Of a stretch of 64,000 bases of DNA, positions 34,149 through 45,375 are shown in pieces. Position 1 is the first letter of the stretch, and each line of letters opens with the position of its first letter. The position numbers were made by a program, and so were the translations under genes. Origin of the DNA: Warburgia ugandensis (taxonomy: Eukaryota; Streptophyta; Magnoliopsida; Canellales; Canellaceae); NCBI GenBank assembly GCA_035236585.1, contig CP141139.1:16942990-17006989 (forward strand), in the 5' to 3' direction. The notes under the pieces were generated by a model. It searched no databases and was not told where the DNA came from. It worked only from the letters and a program-made list of their open reading frames with translations.

Positions 34149-34654
34149 TGAAGCCTCTGGCTGATGAGGGTGGGCTAAGAGGGCTAACAGGCTTCTAGGC
34201 TGGGGTGAGGGACTAAGAGTTAGTCCAACATCGCTAGGGGGAAGGGTACTGGGCTGTTAATAATAGTGCCGAGGACTTCCCTTGTAATGAGGCCTTTTCC
34301 CTGGGTAACTGGGGAAGAACAAAATCGTGCAGGGTGTATAGGTACTCTGGCACGGACAATATCGTTGCAGGGTATAAGCCCTTGGGCTATTACAGTGGTA
34401 TTAAAGCCATACCTTGACCCGGTGTGGGTGCCTAGCTGCACGTGGGCTACCGCAGTCAGATCTTCGAAGGAGGCAGACATGTGGGGACGCGTGTCCCCTA
34501 AGGGGGTGAGGTGAAGCCTCAGGCCGATGAGGGCAGGCTGATGAGGGCGGGCCAAGAGGGCAGGCAGGCTTCTAAGCTGAGGTGAGGTGAGGGACTAAGA
34601 GTTAGTCCCACATTGCTATGAGGAAGGGTACTGGGCTGTTAATAATAGTGCTGT
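34149..34654 (+). mobile_element. TRIM retrotransposon, forward, second LTR truncated
   Basis: Related TRIM in forward orientation. LTR tgaagcc..tattaca at 34,149-34,394 is followed by a decayed primer site (tggtattaaagc, 34,396-34,407), a short internal region, and an aagggggtgagg polypurine tract. A second LTR starts at 34,512 and breaks off at about 34,654, where SINE sequence begins. It lies head to head with the reverse cluster just upstream. Confidence 0.8.
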
Positions 34655-34726
34655 TTGTATGCCTTGAACCTGTAACCTCACGGTCACATGACGACAACTT
34701 CTACCGTTTCGCCAAGGCTCTCCTTA
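34655..34726 (-). mobile_element. Au-type SINE fragment, 5' half
   Basis: Reverse copy with the tRNA-like half only: gccttgaacctgtaacctca..acttctaccgtttcgccaagg. It is joined directly to a truncated TRIM LTR. Confidence 0.75.
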
Positions 34727-35351
34727 ATATTGACTATCTTGGAGAAATAACAAGACCTAAATGTGAGGAATGCTAAACTGAGCGCATCATGGGTGCAGTC
34801 AGTAACCACATTTGCTGAACATACCTTTAAATAATCCTATTTATTTATCTCATTGGTCAAAATTTAGATATCTTATAGATGAAAAATTATGTAATTTGAA
34901 TGATTCTAACATCTAAATTGTATCTAATAGGCTATGCATAAAAACAGACCATTTAGAGACTTTATAAACAATATAACAATCTAATCATATGCAAGCGTAT
35001 GCTCCAAAAAATGTAGTTGGTAGTGCGCACCTTATAGTGGGTTTATTTAGTATTCTTCCTTGCAGGTTTGTCATAATTCGGATTAGTTGTCATCATCATC
35101 TTCGCGTTCAAACTTGCCTCAAAATTAGCTAATATGGCAAGTACATATACGCGTTAAGATGTCAAAAGGGTGGGCCTAGTGAAAAGCAGGCGGTGTAGGT
35201 CAAATCGCTACCGATGAAATTACCCGAATTTAAATACGCGATGAAAATGCATGTACTTGCCGACCAATATATAACAAACATGTCATTGGGTAATCCATAG
35301 CATTTAAAATCTTTTTTGTTTTTCAGTATTGTTGTGTTTTAAAATTTCTTT
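34727..35351. other. Unassigned, with an arm related to the 36.7-kb MITE
   Basis: The segment at about 34,835-34,915 (caaaatttagatatcttatag, aattatgtaatttgaatgattct) resembles one arm of the palindromic MITE at 36,701-36,984. No termini or second arm could be defined. Confidence 0.35.
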
Positions 35352-35370
35352 TTATGCTTAAGTCCCAAAT

Positions 35371-35537
35371 GAAGGGAGCCTTAGCGCAACGGTAAAAGTT
35401 ATCATCACGTGACTCTAAAGTCATGGATTCAAGGCATGGAAATAATCTCTTGCAAAAATACAAGATAAGGGTACGTATGTGGTTCACCCCTTCCCCGGAC
35501 CTCGCATAGGTGGTAGTTTTGTGCACTGAGGCTGCCC
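35371..35537 (+). mobile_element. Au-type SINE, full length with perfect 19-bp TSD
   Basis: Begins gaagggagccttagcgcaac, has ggattcaaggcatgg, and ends gtgcactgaggctgccc. The duplication ttatgcttaagtcccaaat at 35,352-35,370 and 35,538-35,556 is exact. Confidence 0.95.
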
Positions 35538-35556
35538 TTATGCTTAAGTCCCAAAT

Positions 35557-36700
35557 CAAATGTAAACAACTTAAATAACAAAGAAATTTGAGTCATAACT
35601 CGTAAGATAATTCTTCTAATAGTAAATAGTTGATGCACCTATTAACTTACAAAATTTGAATGGAGCACAAAGTTACTATTCTAAACATAACTGTATCGTA
35701 CATAAGATAACACCCTTCAGTTGGACCAAACATGGTTACAAAAGCTCTATTTTTTATTTTTTATTTTTCCATTTTTTATATGAAAAATTGCCTTTTTTCA
35801 TGTGACGTATCAAATTTGGAAAAGACCCATCTTTTTCAATAATCATCTTTATGAAGTTCCTTCCATTTGTAGGTTAAAACCCGTCTTTAGAAAAGAAAAG
35901 AAAAACTAACTTTTATGATTTTTTCTTTCTTATGAGTTTCTATATTTGAACAAATTTCCAACATTTCAATCATAAGCTTCAAATTTGTTAGAGTAATATT
36001 ATTATTCCTATGTAAATTAACATATTTTATATTTCTATAATAACATAATTTTATGCCTAAGAAGTTGTTGAATGGGTTCCTATTATTTTCTTGTCTTTTA
36101 ATTTTGACGATTTTTAAGGTTTTTTGCCTTTTTCCCAACTTTTTCCTAGCCTTTTACAGAATTTTTTGACTTTTTCCCCCACCAACATTTTTTTTGAATT
36201 CAAACTTTGTAATTACAGGACCAAAGAATTTATCAAATGCGAATCGATTTGTCAAGAAATGAGGAGCAGAAAGGTATATCCATAAATATAGAAAAACAGA
36301 AGGGGATAGCAAAAAATGAAAATTTTGGAAAGATGTCTGGGAATGCCAAAAAGTTAAAAGTGCGATGACATATCCATAAATATAGAAAACAAAAGGGTAT
36401 GTAAAAAAAGAAAGAAGAAGAAAGTGTCCACACGGGAGAGGTGAATTTGTTTGTCAAACAATGAGAAACGGAATGGTATATACATAGATATAGAGAAAAC
36501 AACAAAGTAGTGGTAAAAATGAAAAAAAGAAAAGAAAAGAAAAAGAAAAAAGAAGAAAGGTTTTATAGGGAAAGGCGACTTCTAGAGCATTTGAGAAAAA
36601 TGACTTCTACTAGAAGATGTTGAAATAACAAACCCGTTGGTAGAAATATGTTTGTGAATCTCTATCTTGACCCTTCTCCTAGTTAGACATGATGTCTAGC
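35557..36700. other. Unassigned AT-rich DNA with A- and T-runs
   Basis: It includes partly repeated phrases (aggtatatccataaatatagaaaa and similar at about 36,270, 36,370 and 36,478), suggesting a short degenerate repeat. No gene seen. Confidence 0.4.
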
Positions 36701-36984
36701 AACCACATATTATGAGGTCCATCTTTGAAGAATCCAGCTCATTCATTTTGTTGTTCCATATTTAGATGTTTTATAGATAAAAAAATCATGTGATTTGGAT
36801 GACTCTAATATAAAATGTTGTGATAATTAGAAACGAATAGTTTAAAAACTTCATAAAAGATGCACACTTTTATAGCAGCTAGAATCATCCAAATTACATG
36901 TTTTTTTATCTATAAGATATCTAAATCTAAAGCAATGAGATGAGTTGGTTATATCACATATACTTGGGCCACATAATATGCAGT
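36701..36984. mobile_element. Palindromic MITE
   Basis: The left arm from accacatattatgaggtcc runs through tagatgttttatagataaaa to gtgatttggatgactct. The right arm carries the inverted counterparts (agaatcatccaaattacatg, tatctataagatatctaaat, ggccacataatatgcag). The arms can pair over most of their length. No coding content; no certain target duplication. Confidence 0.6.
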
Positions 36985-37976
36985 TATTTCCTCAAACAAA
37001 AATGTGGTGATGAGAGACAAAAGAGAGAATTATGAGTTATAGTTTGTATCTCTTGGTAAAATTCTTTATTATTAAAAATGAGACATGCGTCATGTTTGCT
37101 TGTCACATGGTTGAAATAAAATAAAAATTTACCCACTATTAACAATTTTTATTAAGACAAGATATTCTTTTATTTATCTTCAACCTCATCACCTTGAAGT
37201 TCAAGGATAATGGTAGAACCAGAAATATAGGATGAAGAAATAAAGCAATAAGTGTTATTGTCAATTATTTGCTCTTGAGTCTTGGATGTGTAACCTGATG
37301 TGTCAATCTCTTGAGAGCAAAATTCATCTCATTTTGTTTGGTTTGTAGATAAGGTTTGAAGTTTTTCAACCTGAAATAGAAATAGAATGGAATTAGAAAA
37401 GTTGGATGGGTTCCCAAAACAAATATTAAAGCTTCAAAATCACAACTGTAAAAAAAAAAAAAAACTCAAATAAGCAAATACTAAAGCTTCTTGAGTCAAC
37501 TCAAAACTTGTCTCAAGACTTAACAATGAAACATAGTTTAGTTGTCAAGGGCACTAGTTACATCTCTAAAAATTGGGTCACAAGAATGCCTATAATTTAG
37601 GAGAGTAAAGAGTATATTGAGAATTAAAACTAATAGGAGTATGACCAAATTTAGGGTATGGTTGTTTAATTGGAACCGATATATTGGTTTTTACTTCCAA
37701 CAATTGAATATTATTAGTTTAGTATTAGTTTTAAATCTAGTACCTAGACCAAAAATAAGACCCGAATAAAATTAAACTTACATGTTTAGCAGGGTAAAAT
37801 AATAATTTTAGTTAATTAAAGTTTTATTAATAATTAATTTTATTTGTACTGTATATAATTTTTTATTTATCTCATTGTAATCTTGGTGCCTAGTTTTAAG
37901 ATTATTTATGGATGAATAATTGCAGTTTTATCTATAAGTTAACATTTTAATAGAGAAAGACTAAGATTGAAATTTT
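36985..37976. other. Unassigned AT-rich DNA
   Basis: No recognised gene or element. A poly(A) run lies at about 37,449-37,464. Confidence 0.45.
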
Positions 37977-40479
37977 TTTACGTCAATACTTGAAGTTGGT
38001 GCAAAATCTTACCTTACTTAAAATGACCCCACTTTCAATAAGTATTATATAAGGTCTTGTTGTTTGTTTAAGTGTCTCTTCATATCACTTTTTCTACCTG
38101 TCCATTAAATCCACTTGTGGAATGACTTCATATGCATTTTTAAAAGGATAAAATGGTGATAAACTCAATGATGTTTTGGACTTTGCAATCATAACCAGTG
38201 AATTTTTCTAACTAAAAAATTAGGAAGCACAAAGCATGTGATAGATATGTTTACAAATAGCCTCAATACAATAGGTCAAACAAGATGGATGGATTAAATC
38301 ATCAAAATGTAGAGCCTAGCTAGTTAACTCTCTTTTTTATTTTTCAATCATAGTCATTGAAAATTTCATCTAGAAATACTAGTAGGTAAAAGCATCTAAT
38401 GGGCATGAATTTTCAAGTTACCTAGATAAAGTGGGCCAAACAGGATGAATGATTTTGATAATATGAAACCAATGTCTAGCTAGGTGGCATCCTATTTTGA
38501 AATTTTCAACTAGAGAACTAGTGGGTAAAAGCATCTGAAGAGCATGAACTTTCACAAGCTAAGTGTGGCCATTTTTTTTTTCTTTCAATAATAGACATTA
38601 GAATTTTTAACTAGAAAAACTGAGCATGCATTTTGGCAAGTTGCCTAAAGAGTCCTGGTATTCAAAGCCTAAGACAGCATCTTATTTTCATAAGCTGCCT
38701 TTTAATTGCCTTTTCTTCTACTATAAAGTATTAATCTTGTTAGCTTCTTGTTTTTAGCCTCACCATTTAACGTCATGCACATGGGATGATCCTAAATTTT
38801 GTTTTTCTCTTATTTTTTATCTCAAAGATTGAAATTCAAAGAAGTAAGAAACATGAGATTGCAAGCATCCAATAGTAGTTTTTAGTAGAGGTAACATAAA
38901 GGGATTTTGAATAATCTAAAGGGATTAGATCTTCTAAAAATCATCCCAAACATTTTGAAAAGGCAGCATCTAAAAATAAGATGTTGCCTTATCGTTTGAA
39001 AATACCATGGCTCACTGCTCAAATAGAGTAGGCCAAACAAGATAACTGAATCAAATCATCAAAACTAGAGCATAACTAGGTGGTGTACTATTTTATTTTT
39101 CCATCATAACCATTGAAATTTTCAATTAGAAAAAGTAATAGATGAAAACATCTAATGTGCATGAGTTCTCACAAGCAACCTAAATAAGGTCGGACAAAAA
39201 AGATGAATGGTTTTGATTATCTAAATGTAGGGTCTAGCTCGGTGGCATCCCATTTTAAATTTTCAATCATAGCCATTGAAATTTTCAACTAGAAAAACAA
39301 GTAGGTAAAAGTATTTGATAGGAATGAATTTTTACTAGCAAACTAATTAGAGTAGCGAAGCAAGATGAATTGATCAAACTAAATATATTCATCTTGTTTT
39401 GCTAATTCATGCCCATCAGATGCTTGCATCTAAAAAAAATTTCTAGTTAAAAAATTCAATTGCTATAATTGAAAATTTTAAATGGTGATGCCACCTACCT
39501 CAGCCCCATCTTTGTATGATTATATCCATTAATCTTGTTTTCTTAGCTGCTTGTGAAATTTCATGCCAATCAAATGCATCTACCTACTAGTTTTTAGTGA
39601 AAATTTTCAATGGCTATGAATGAACAATTAAAATAGGGTGGCACCTACTGAGGCAAGACCTTGTATGATCTGATCCATTTATCATGTTTGACCTACCCTA
39701 TTTAGCTAGATTGTGAAAAGCATGCCTATCAAATGCTTCTGCCTACTAGCTTTTCTATTAAAATTTTTAATGGCTATGATTGAAAAAAAAAGAAAAAAAA
39801 GAAAAGGGATTCCACTTAGCTAGGCTCCACCTTTAGATGATTTGAACCATTCATCTTGTTTAACCGACCCACTTAGCTTGCTTATGAAACTTCATGTCAA
39901 TTAGATGCTTCTACATACTAGTTTTTCTTGGTGAAAATTTCAGTGGCTACGATTGAAAAATAAAAATGGGGCACCACATAGTTATGTCTCACTTTTGATG
40001 ATCCAATGCATTCATCTTGTTCAGCCTATACTATCTAAGCAACGCATGAAAATGCATGCCCATTAGGTACTTTTGGCTACTAGTTTTTCTAGTTGAAATT
40101 TTAATGACTATGGCTGAAAAACAAAAAAGGAATGCCACCCAGCCAGGCCCTAACGATTTGATCCATTCATCTTGTTTATCTATCCTATTTAGACTACTTA
40201 TGAAAATTCATATTATATCATATGCTTCATCTTACGAATTTTTAAGTTAAAAATTTCAATAGTTATGATTGCAAAGTCTAAAGTAGCATTGAGCTTATCA
40301 CCATTTTACCCTTTTAAAAATGCAGTGAAGTCAATCTGTAAGTGATTTTAGAGATGTTTAGAAACAGTCCTGCAGAGGAACACTTAGGCAAATATTGAGA
40401 CCTTATATGATACTTTTGAAAAATAAGGTCCTTAAGCAAGATTTAGCACCAACTCTAGGGTAGTGATGTAAATTTCTTT
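37977..40479. mobile_element. Large foldback element with internally repeated inverted arms
   Basis: The outer inverted repeats are about 250 bp. The left arm reads ttggtgcaaaatctta..tatataaggtct..aaaatggtgataaactcaat; the right arm is its reverse complement, ending near gtaaatttcttt. Each arm then contains a series of units of about 150-190 bp (core ctagtaggtaaaagcat and aaacaagatgaatg) pointing inward; the turn-around is at about 39,375-39,395. The same terminal and unit sequences occur in the 15,774-17,005 element. There is no transposase. The target duplication is not certain here. Confidence 0.7.
38656..39007. mobile_element. MITE nested in the foldback element
   Basis: Inverted ends: tggtattcaaagcc.. 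at the left against ..gtttgaaaatacca at the right, with an inner agcatcttattttcataagc block against gcagcatctaaaaataagatg. Foldback repeat sequence (gcctaaagagt / ctcaaatagagtaggcc) continues on both sides, so this inserted later. Confidence 0.6.
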
Positions 40480-40643
40480 TCCAAAGGAATAAAATTCCTC
40501 TATCACTGTCAAATTAATAAATTTCTAACAAAATCATTTAATCTTCTCTCTTTCTTACCAAATCTCTAATTCACGCTCTTCTTAATTTGTATTTTCTAAT
40601 CTTTCTTTATTCATATTGTGTTTTGCTTACCTATTTTATATTC
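40480..40643. other. Short unassigned spacer
   Basis: AT-rich; it ends in the 14-bp target duplication of the next SINE (cctattttatattc, 40,630-40,643). Confidence 0.5.
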
Positions 40644-40764
40644 TTTTTTTTTTTTTTTTCTTTTTCTTTTTTAGGGCAGCCCCAATGTACAAAGCTCCCG
40701 CCTATGTAGGGTCCGGGAAAGGGGCGGGCCACAATGGCCTAAAGTAGGCAGCCTTACCTTGCAC
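40644..40764 (-). mobile_element. 5'-truncated Au-type SINE with long A-rich tail
   Basis: Reverse copy of the 3' half: gggcagccccaatgtacaaa..ggcgggccacaatggcctaa..gccttaccttgca. The duplication cctattttatattc occurs at 40,630-40,643 and 40,765-40,778. In the element's own orientation the tail is A-rich, about 30 nt, not the short T run seen in other copies here. Confidence 0.85.
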
Positions 40765-40778
40765 CCTATTTTATATTC

Positions 40779-41584
40779 ATGCTATCATTAATTTCTTTGT
40801 GTTATAATTAATGGCATGATTAATGGATTCTTTTTTTCCTATATATCAATTAACCACCAAATTCGAGGGTAATTGGCATATAAATAATTAAAGATACAAA
40901 AAGAATGCATAATATATCTTTAACCTTTTAAATTGTTTACATTGTTTATTTTGTATTTTAAAAGGGGTAAATTTTTAAGGACTAGTTTTTTCACTAAGAA
41001 TCGAACTCGGAAACGATACAATACCAAAAAGGCTAAAATCTTAATGACCCTGTTATGATTTTCCATGGAGCCTACTAGAACGAAACCATTTATAATCTAC
41101 TATAGTTTTCACTTCTGAAGATTAGAAGTGTTTCAAAGAGGCGACCTCAACTCACTTACCAAGTTCTTCTTCCTCGGGCATCTAGTAGCCCAAAAACCAA
41201 CTCTTGCAATTAGACCGACAATGAGAGACTTGCTAAATGCAATGCTACCTATTCATTGACAAAAACACATCTTCACAGACGGTAGAAACATCCATCTAGT
41301 GTATTTTTAGGCTTCTTAGATATTCCCTCAATTAGAGATATCAGATGAACAAACGGGATCAACCAAAGGTGAGGCCCATTGTGTCAAAGTGGTTGTCTCT
41401 TGCCTGTGAGGGTGCGCCTCACCGTATCATTCCTCTCCGAAGATATGATAAGAAAAAGTATTATTCATCTACAAAAGAAACATATAGAGTTATGGCGATG
41501 TCCTAAATTGCTGAAGTTTCCAGTGAGTCACCCCGGTCAATTGAGTTTTCGAGTTATAGTTGTGACAGATCAACTGTTGGACCT
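40779..41584. other. Unassigned intergenic DNA
   Basis: No gene or element recognised. Confidence 0.4.
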
Positions 41585-41601
41585 AGCTAGCATAAAACCT
41601 A

Positions 41602-41771
41602 AAAGGGCGGCCCCAGTACATGAAGCTCCTGCATATGTAGGGTTTGGGATCACAAGGTTTATAATAGGTAGTTTTTTCTTCCATTTTTACAAGAGACTGT
41701 TTTTATGTCTTGAATTTGTGACTTCAAGGTCAAACGACAACAACTTTACCATTGCACCATGGCTCCCCTTC
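41602..41771 (-). mobile_element. Au-type SINE with 17-bp TSD
   Basis: Reverse copy from aaaagggcggccccagtaca to ttgcaccatggctcccctt, with a deletion in the rRNA-unrelated middle. The duplication agctagcataaaaccta at 41,585-41,601 and 41,772-41,788 is exact. Confidence 0.92.
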
Positions 41772-41788
41772 AGCTAGCATAAAACCTA

Positions 41789-44124
41789 TGGGCTTAATAG
41801 GGGTTCTAATTTATTTGAGGCATTGGCAGTGGCTACCACAAGCAGATTTTTAAGTCTAGAAGAGGCTTATTCCCTTTTCGTAAACTTAGTGATCTGCATA
41901 AGAGATCACCTCATTACCAAAAAAACAAGGAAACCTGTTCCTATATGTCTATCTCAGCGTCTACATCTAAGGTTATTTCAAAGTTGAAACAATGAAGAGA
42001 TACATGTGTTAGATCAATAACTGAATTATACTAATTCTTTGACTTCTTAAAGACGCACCTTATCATGCCGCAAGAGCACAGTCCTGTGCTTATATTCTAT
42101 AATCATATTATCAGGCCCAATTGTAGAAATGTCGCACGGCCTCTAGCGTGTAAATTTAGAACCAAGCAAACGAACCGTCAAGTGATTGTGTCGCTCTATG
42201 GTTTGTTGAGGATAACAATTTGAGAGCAAAATTATGGGTGATGATGTGTACATCCTTTTTCTTACCTGGAACACTCCCTTTTTAGACAGAAAAAGAGTGA
42301 CCTAAGTGGAAAAAAGAGTGTATATATTATCGCCTCAAAATTATTCATCAATAGTGATCTTATCACGTTAAATAGGGAGCCCAAAAACAGATAATGAAAC
42401 TGCCTGAGACACAGATGCAGTTGCCTTAGACGGTGGGCTTTTATTTTTGTTGGCAAAACAGACGATGGGCTTTTTGTTCTTAGATACTTAATTTGTTTAA
42501 GCAATGCCAGTAGAAGTGGTATTAGTTAAGTATCCGTTGATAGTTGTATGCATTCTTTATCATCTGAGTTCCATACAGCCTTACATGGGGATACCAACAT
42601 AGTTCAATCTGCAAGGACTGTGAAGAACTAAAAGAAATGCAATGACAATTGTTCCAAAACGAATTGGCAATGCAAACTTATTTGCGTTAACGGATAAGGA
42701 AGTCCTCTGTTCTTACAATGCGTTAGAGAGATTGCAAACTAAATAGAGGAAGTGGGGGAACAGAGGACTGCTCCCTCACTCAAATACTATGTACACTTAC
42801 GAGACTCATAATCTAAATTGTAATAACTATGTCATGCTAGGCACGTCACATTATTTTATTTTATTTTTCTGTTGAAAATGCAAGAAATATGTAATAAGAG
42901 GCAGATACAAGACTCAATAGGGTAGACGATGTTGCCTTATATACATAAAATACCTACTAAAACCCTCCTAGCAAGGGGTTAATATATGGTGCATGCATAT
43001 AATATTCCCTGCATATATTTTTGGAATGTTAGCCTGTTACCAACACTTTTAGAGTGATTAATTTCGTTCATCAGATTTGTCATCTCTCAAGATGGAGACG
43101 TAGCAAAACTTCATCCAACAAGATGGTACTCAACAAAGATTATGGAATGGGGTTTTCCAGTTAGATAAAATTTCTTCTCATCTCCCAATTTAGGAGAAGT
43201 TGGATTAGATGTACAAAATGGATCACTTAAAAAATGGGTGGAGGTAGCTGCGTACCCCGGTTATTATATTAGAAGAATATTATGCACATGCATCATATAT
43301 GAACCCCCTTAGCAAGATCTTCAACAAGAGACTTGGCTAATCTAGACATGTTATTAGAAGAAATCTCTTTCACTATGGTGGTACAAGAGCTAGATTAAGA
43401 AAATGATAAATTGAGGTTCTTTAATTGGGCCATAAAGTGATGCTCCTTCTCAGCCCACCATGTATCTCATTTAACCCCAAACTCTAGTTAACTGCCTTTA
43501 AATAGTAGAATTCACTAACCACTTACTCGGATTAAATGTGACATGTGTCATTTTGATAGGAAACCTTACTTTGAGATCTGATTAAAGAGACTGGGTGTAT
43601 CATTCCCTCAAAATAATAATACAAATAGGTGGTTGATCAGAGTATGCAGCACGAACATAAACGCTACGAACATAATTTACTTGATGATGATAAATACGAT
43701 CTGAATGTCTTAAGCAGCTTTGATTCTTCTAGTTTGTGGCCCAATTCAATTTCGGCCTTACGTGGCAGAAGAGCAGTTAGACGCCCAATTCGATCAGCAG
43801 ATGAACAACTGGATGTTTTGGTACCTTTGAGAAGAAAAAATGAACCGAGTAAATGTTATTACCATGGGAGCAAGTGCTTGATACGGGGTGCTTGGTGGAG
43901 TGGCAGCTGGTGGCCTCCATATTTATCTATTCTAATTTTGCGTCTATATGAAATTTGAAGGTGGGCTTAGGCTGCACTTGGATATTGTGTTTTTTCAGAA
44001 AACAAGAAAAACAAAAAAAAATTCTGGAATCCAGTTTTCAAACTCAACCTACAAGCTGTAGCTACTCAAAGCATGTTCTAATCCATTTTTATCCAAACAC
44101 AGCCTTGGAATCTCTTTATTTCAG
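41789..44124. other. Unassigned intergenic DNA
   Basis: About 2.3 kb without a supported gene. A 109-residue open frame at 43,629-43,955 has an Arg-rich middle but no known motif. No TIR, LTR or SINE signature found. Confidence 0.4.
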
Positions 44125-44440
44125 ATGAGGGGGCGACTTTCTGTTTTTTCTTTGTTGACAGAAGACTGGAATGGTATTAATTTTATATATGGATTCAAGA
44201 GTCTTTGGCCATTTTGGCTCATGGAATGCATTTGGTATATTGTAAGATTTTGTTTTCTCCCCAATAGTCCTTTGGTGTTCTCAAGTTGGGATTTCTCTAG
44301 GGGCCAGTTACATCTATCGGACCTCTTGCTGGTCTTAAGATTTCTTCTGTTGGGAGCCTGTGGCCTTCGGGAGTTCATGGCCTGCTTGCGATCTACTCGG
44401 TTTCCTTCTTAATAAATTTGGTCTATTTGCCTCTAGAAAA
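44125..44440 (+). mobile_element. Possible L1-type LINE 3' end
   Basis: TG/TTT-rich sequence ending ttccttcttaataaatttgg, tctatttgcctctag, then an A-rich end. This resembles the 3' untranslated end of plant L1-type LINEs, but no coding part adjoins it in this orientation. Confidence 0.3.
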
Positions 44441-44752
44441 AGAAGGGTTAAGACAACTACCATCATGTGCAATCGATTTCTAACTGCAGTGTCATTCGTT
44501 GCCAATCTGTAATGCTTCCACAACATCAAACTATCAGAAAACGCAATAAGCCTCTTATGATCATTCTTTTTATAGGCCTAGCCCTCGGGCCTAATAAGAG
44601 CTAAGTTCAGGGCAATTGCCTAACTAGTCCTCAGCCAATCCAAACAGTGGCATATGATTTCTTCCATAGCTTCCTGATTGAATTGTCTTACAAAGATCAG
44701 TACGGACATCTAAGCATCGACTCTCCAATCCAAGTACTACGAAGATCTTCTT

Positions 44753-44796
44753 TCTTCTTCTTCTTCTTCTTTTTTCTTTCTTTTTTTTTTTTTTCA
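44753..44796. repeat. Pyrimidine-rich (TTC)n/T tract
   Basis: A cttcttcttcttctt run passing into T-rich sequence. It gives rise to spurious low-complexity open frames on both strands. Confidence 0.85.
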
Positions 44797-44929
44797 GAAT
44801 TGAACACAATTATGAGCACCTCGAACTGCTGACCAACTTCTAAAACTCCATTCAAAGAAACTACAGATAGTGGCTAAACAAAATGATCAGTCGATGAGGA
44901 ACAAAAACGCATCTCCGGCGATCCAAAAA

Positions 44930-45375
44930 TAGACTGCAGATAGAGAGAACAGGCTATGAATCAGATGTCTCTATCTGTGAGCGGCTAAATTCACACCTCC
45001 TTTGCTAACTCATTTGCATCCCCATTTGCGGACCTTAAGAGTACGCAAAAAGAGAATCTCGTACCGTAAATTTATAGTTCAATCTTCTCAATCACATCCC
45101 AATATCTCCAAGTTGGGTCTTTATCGTTAGTGATCCAACGAATGACGTTTAAAGAATCCCTTCTCAAACATTCCATTCGGCAAATTCTGTAGCCTACAAA
45201 TCTGATCACCATGGTTGAGAGCAGTAAGTTTAGCACCACGCGAATCAGCAAACATAATGGGACCTGCAAAATCCAAAATTATGTCTCCTTGATCACTGTT
45301 GGAGGTGGGGTAATTTTGCAAGTCCCCTCCCTCCCTTTTAATAAAAAAGCCCCTGGTGGGGCCACTTTTGACCAA
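44930..45375 (-). pseudogene. RNase H-like (RVT_3) domain relic
   Basis: Minus-strand frames encode the plant-type RNase H-like fold found at the end of L1-type LINEs and in orphan host copies: DIILDFAGPIMFADSRGAKL, TALNHGDQICRLQN, then DSLNVIRWITNDKDPTWRYW in another frame, and a degraded GDANELAKE end near 45,000-45,040. At least one frameshift (about 45,150-45,200) and stops break it. The catalytic Asp in the DSLN segment is kept. It would have removed RNA from RNA-DNA hybrids. Confidence 0.6.

Noticed and set aside
33400..34555. Short frames up to 111 residues on both strands
   Set aside because: They fall in TRIM LTRs and internal regions.
36233..36505. 90-residue minus-strand hydrophobic frame
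   Set aside because: Arises from degenerate ccataaatatag repeats; it has no start context and no family.
37977..40479. Two separate ordinary satellite arrays
   Set aside because: Unit orientation flips once in the middle and the outer ends are inverted copies, which fits a foldback element better.
44624..44832. Lys/Arg-rich and Phe-rich frames
   Set aside because: They translate the TTC/T-rich simple tract on the two strands.
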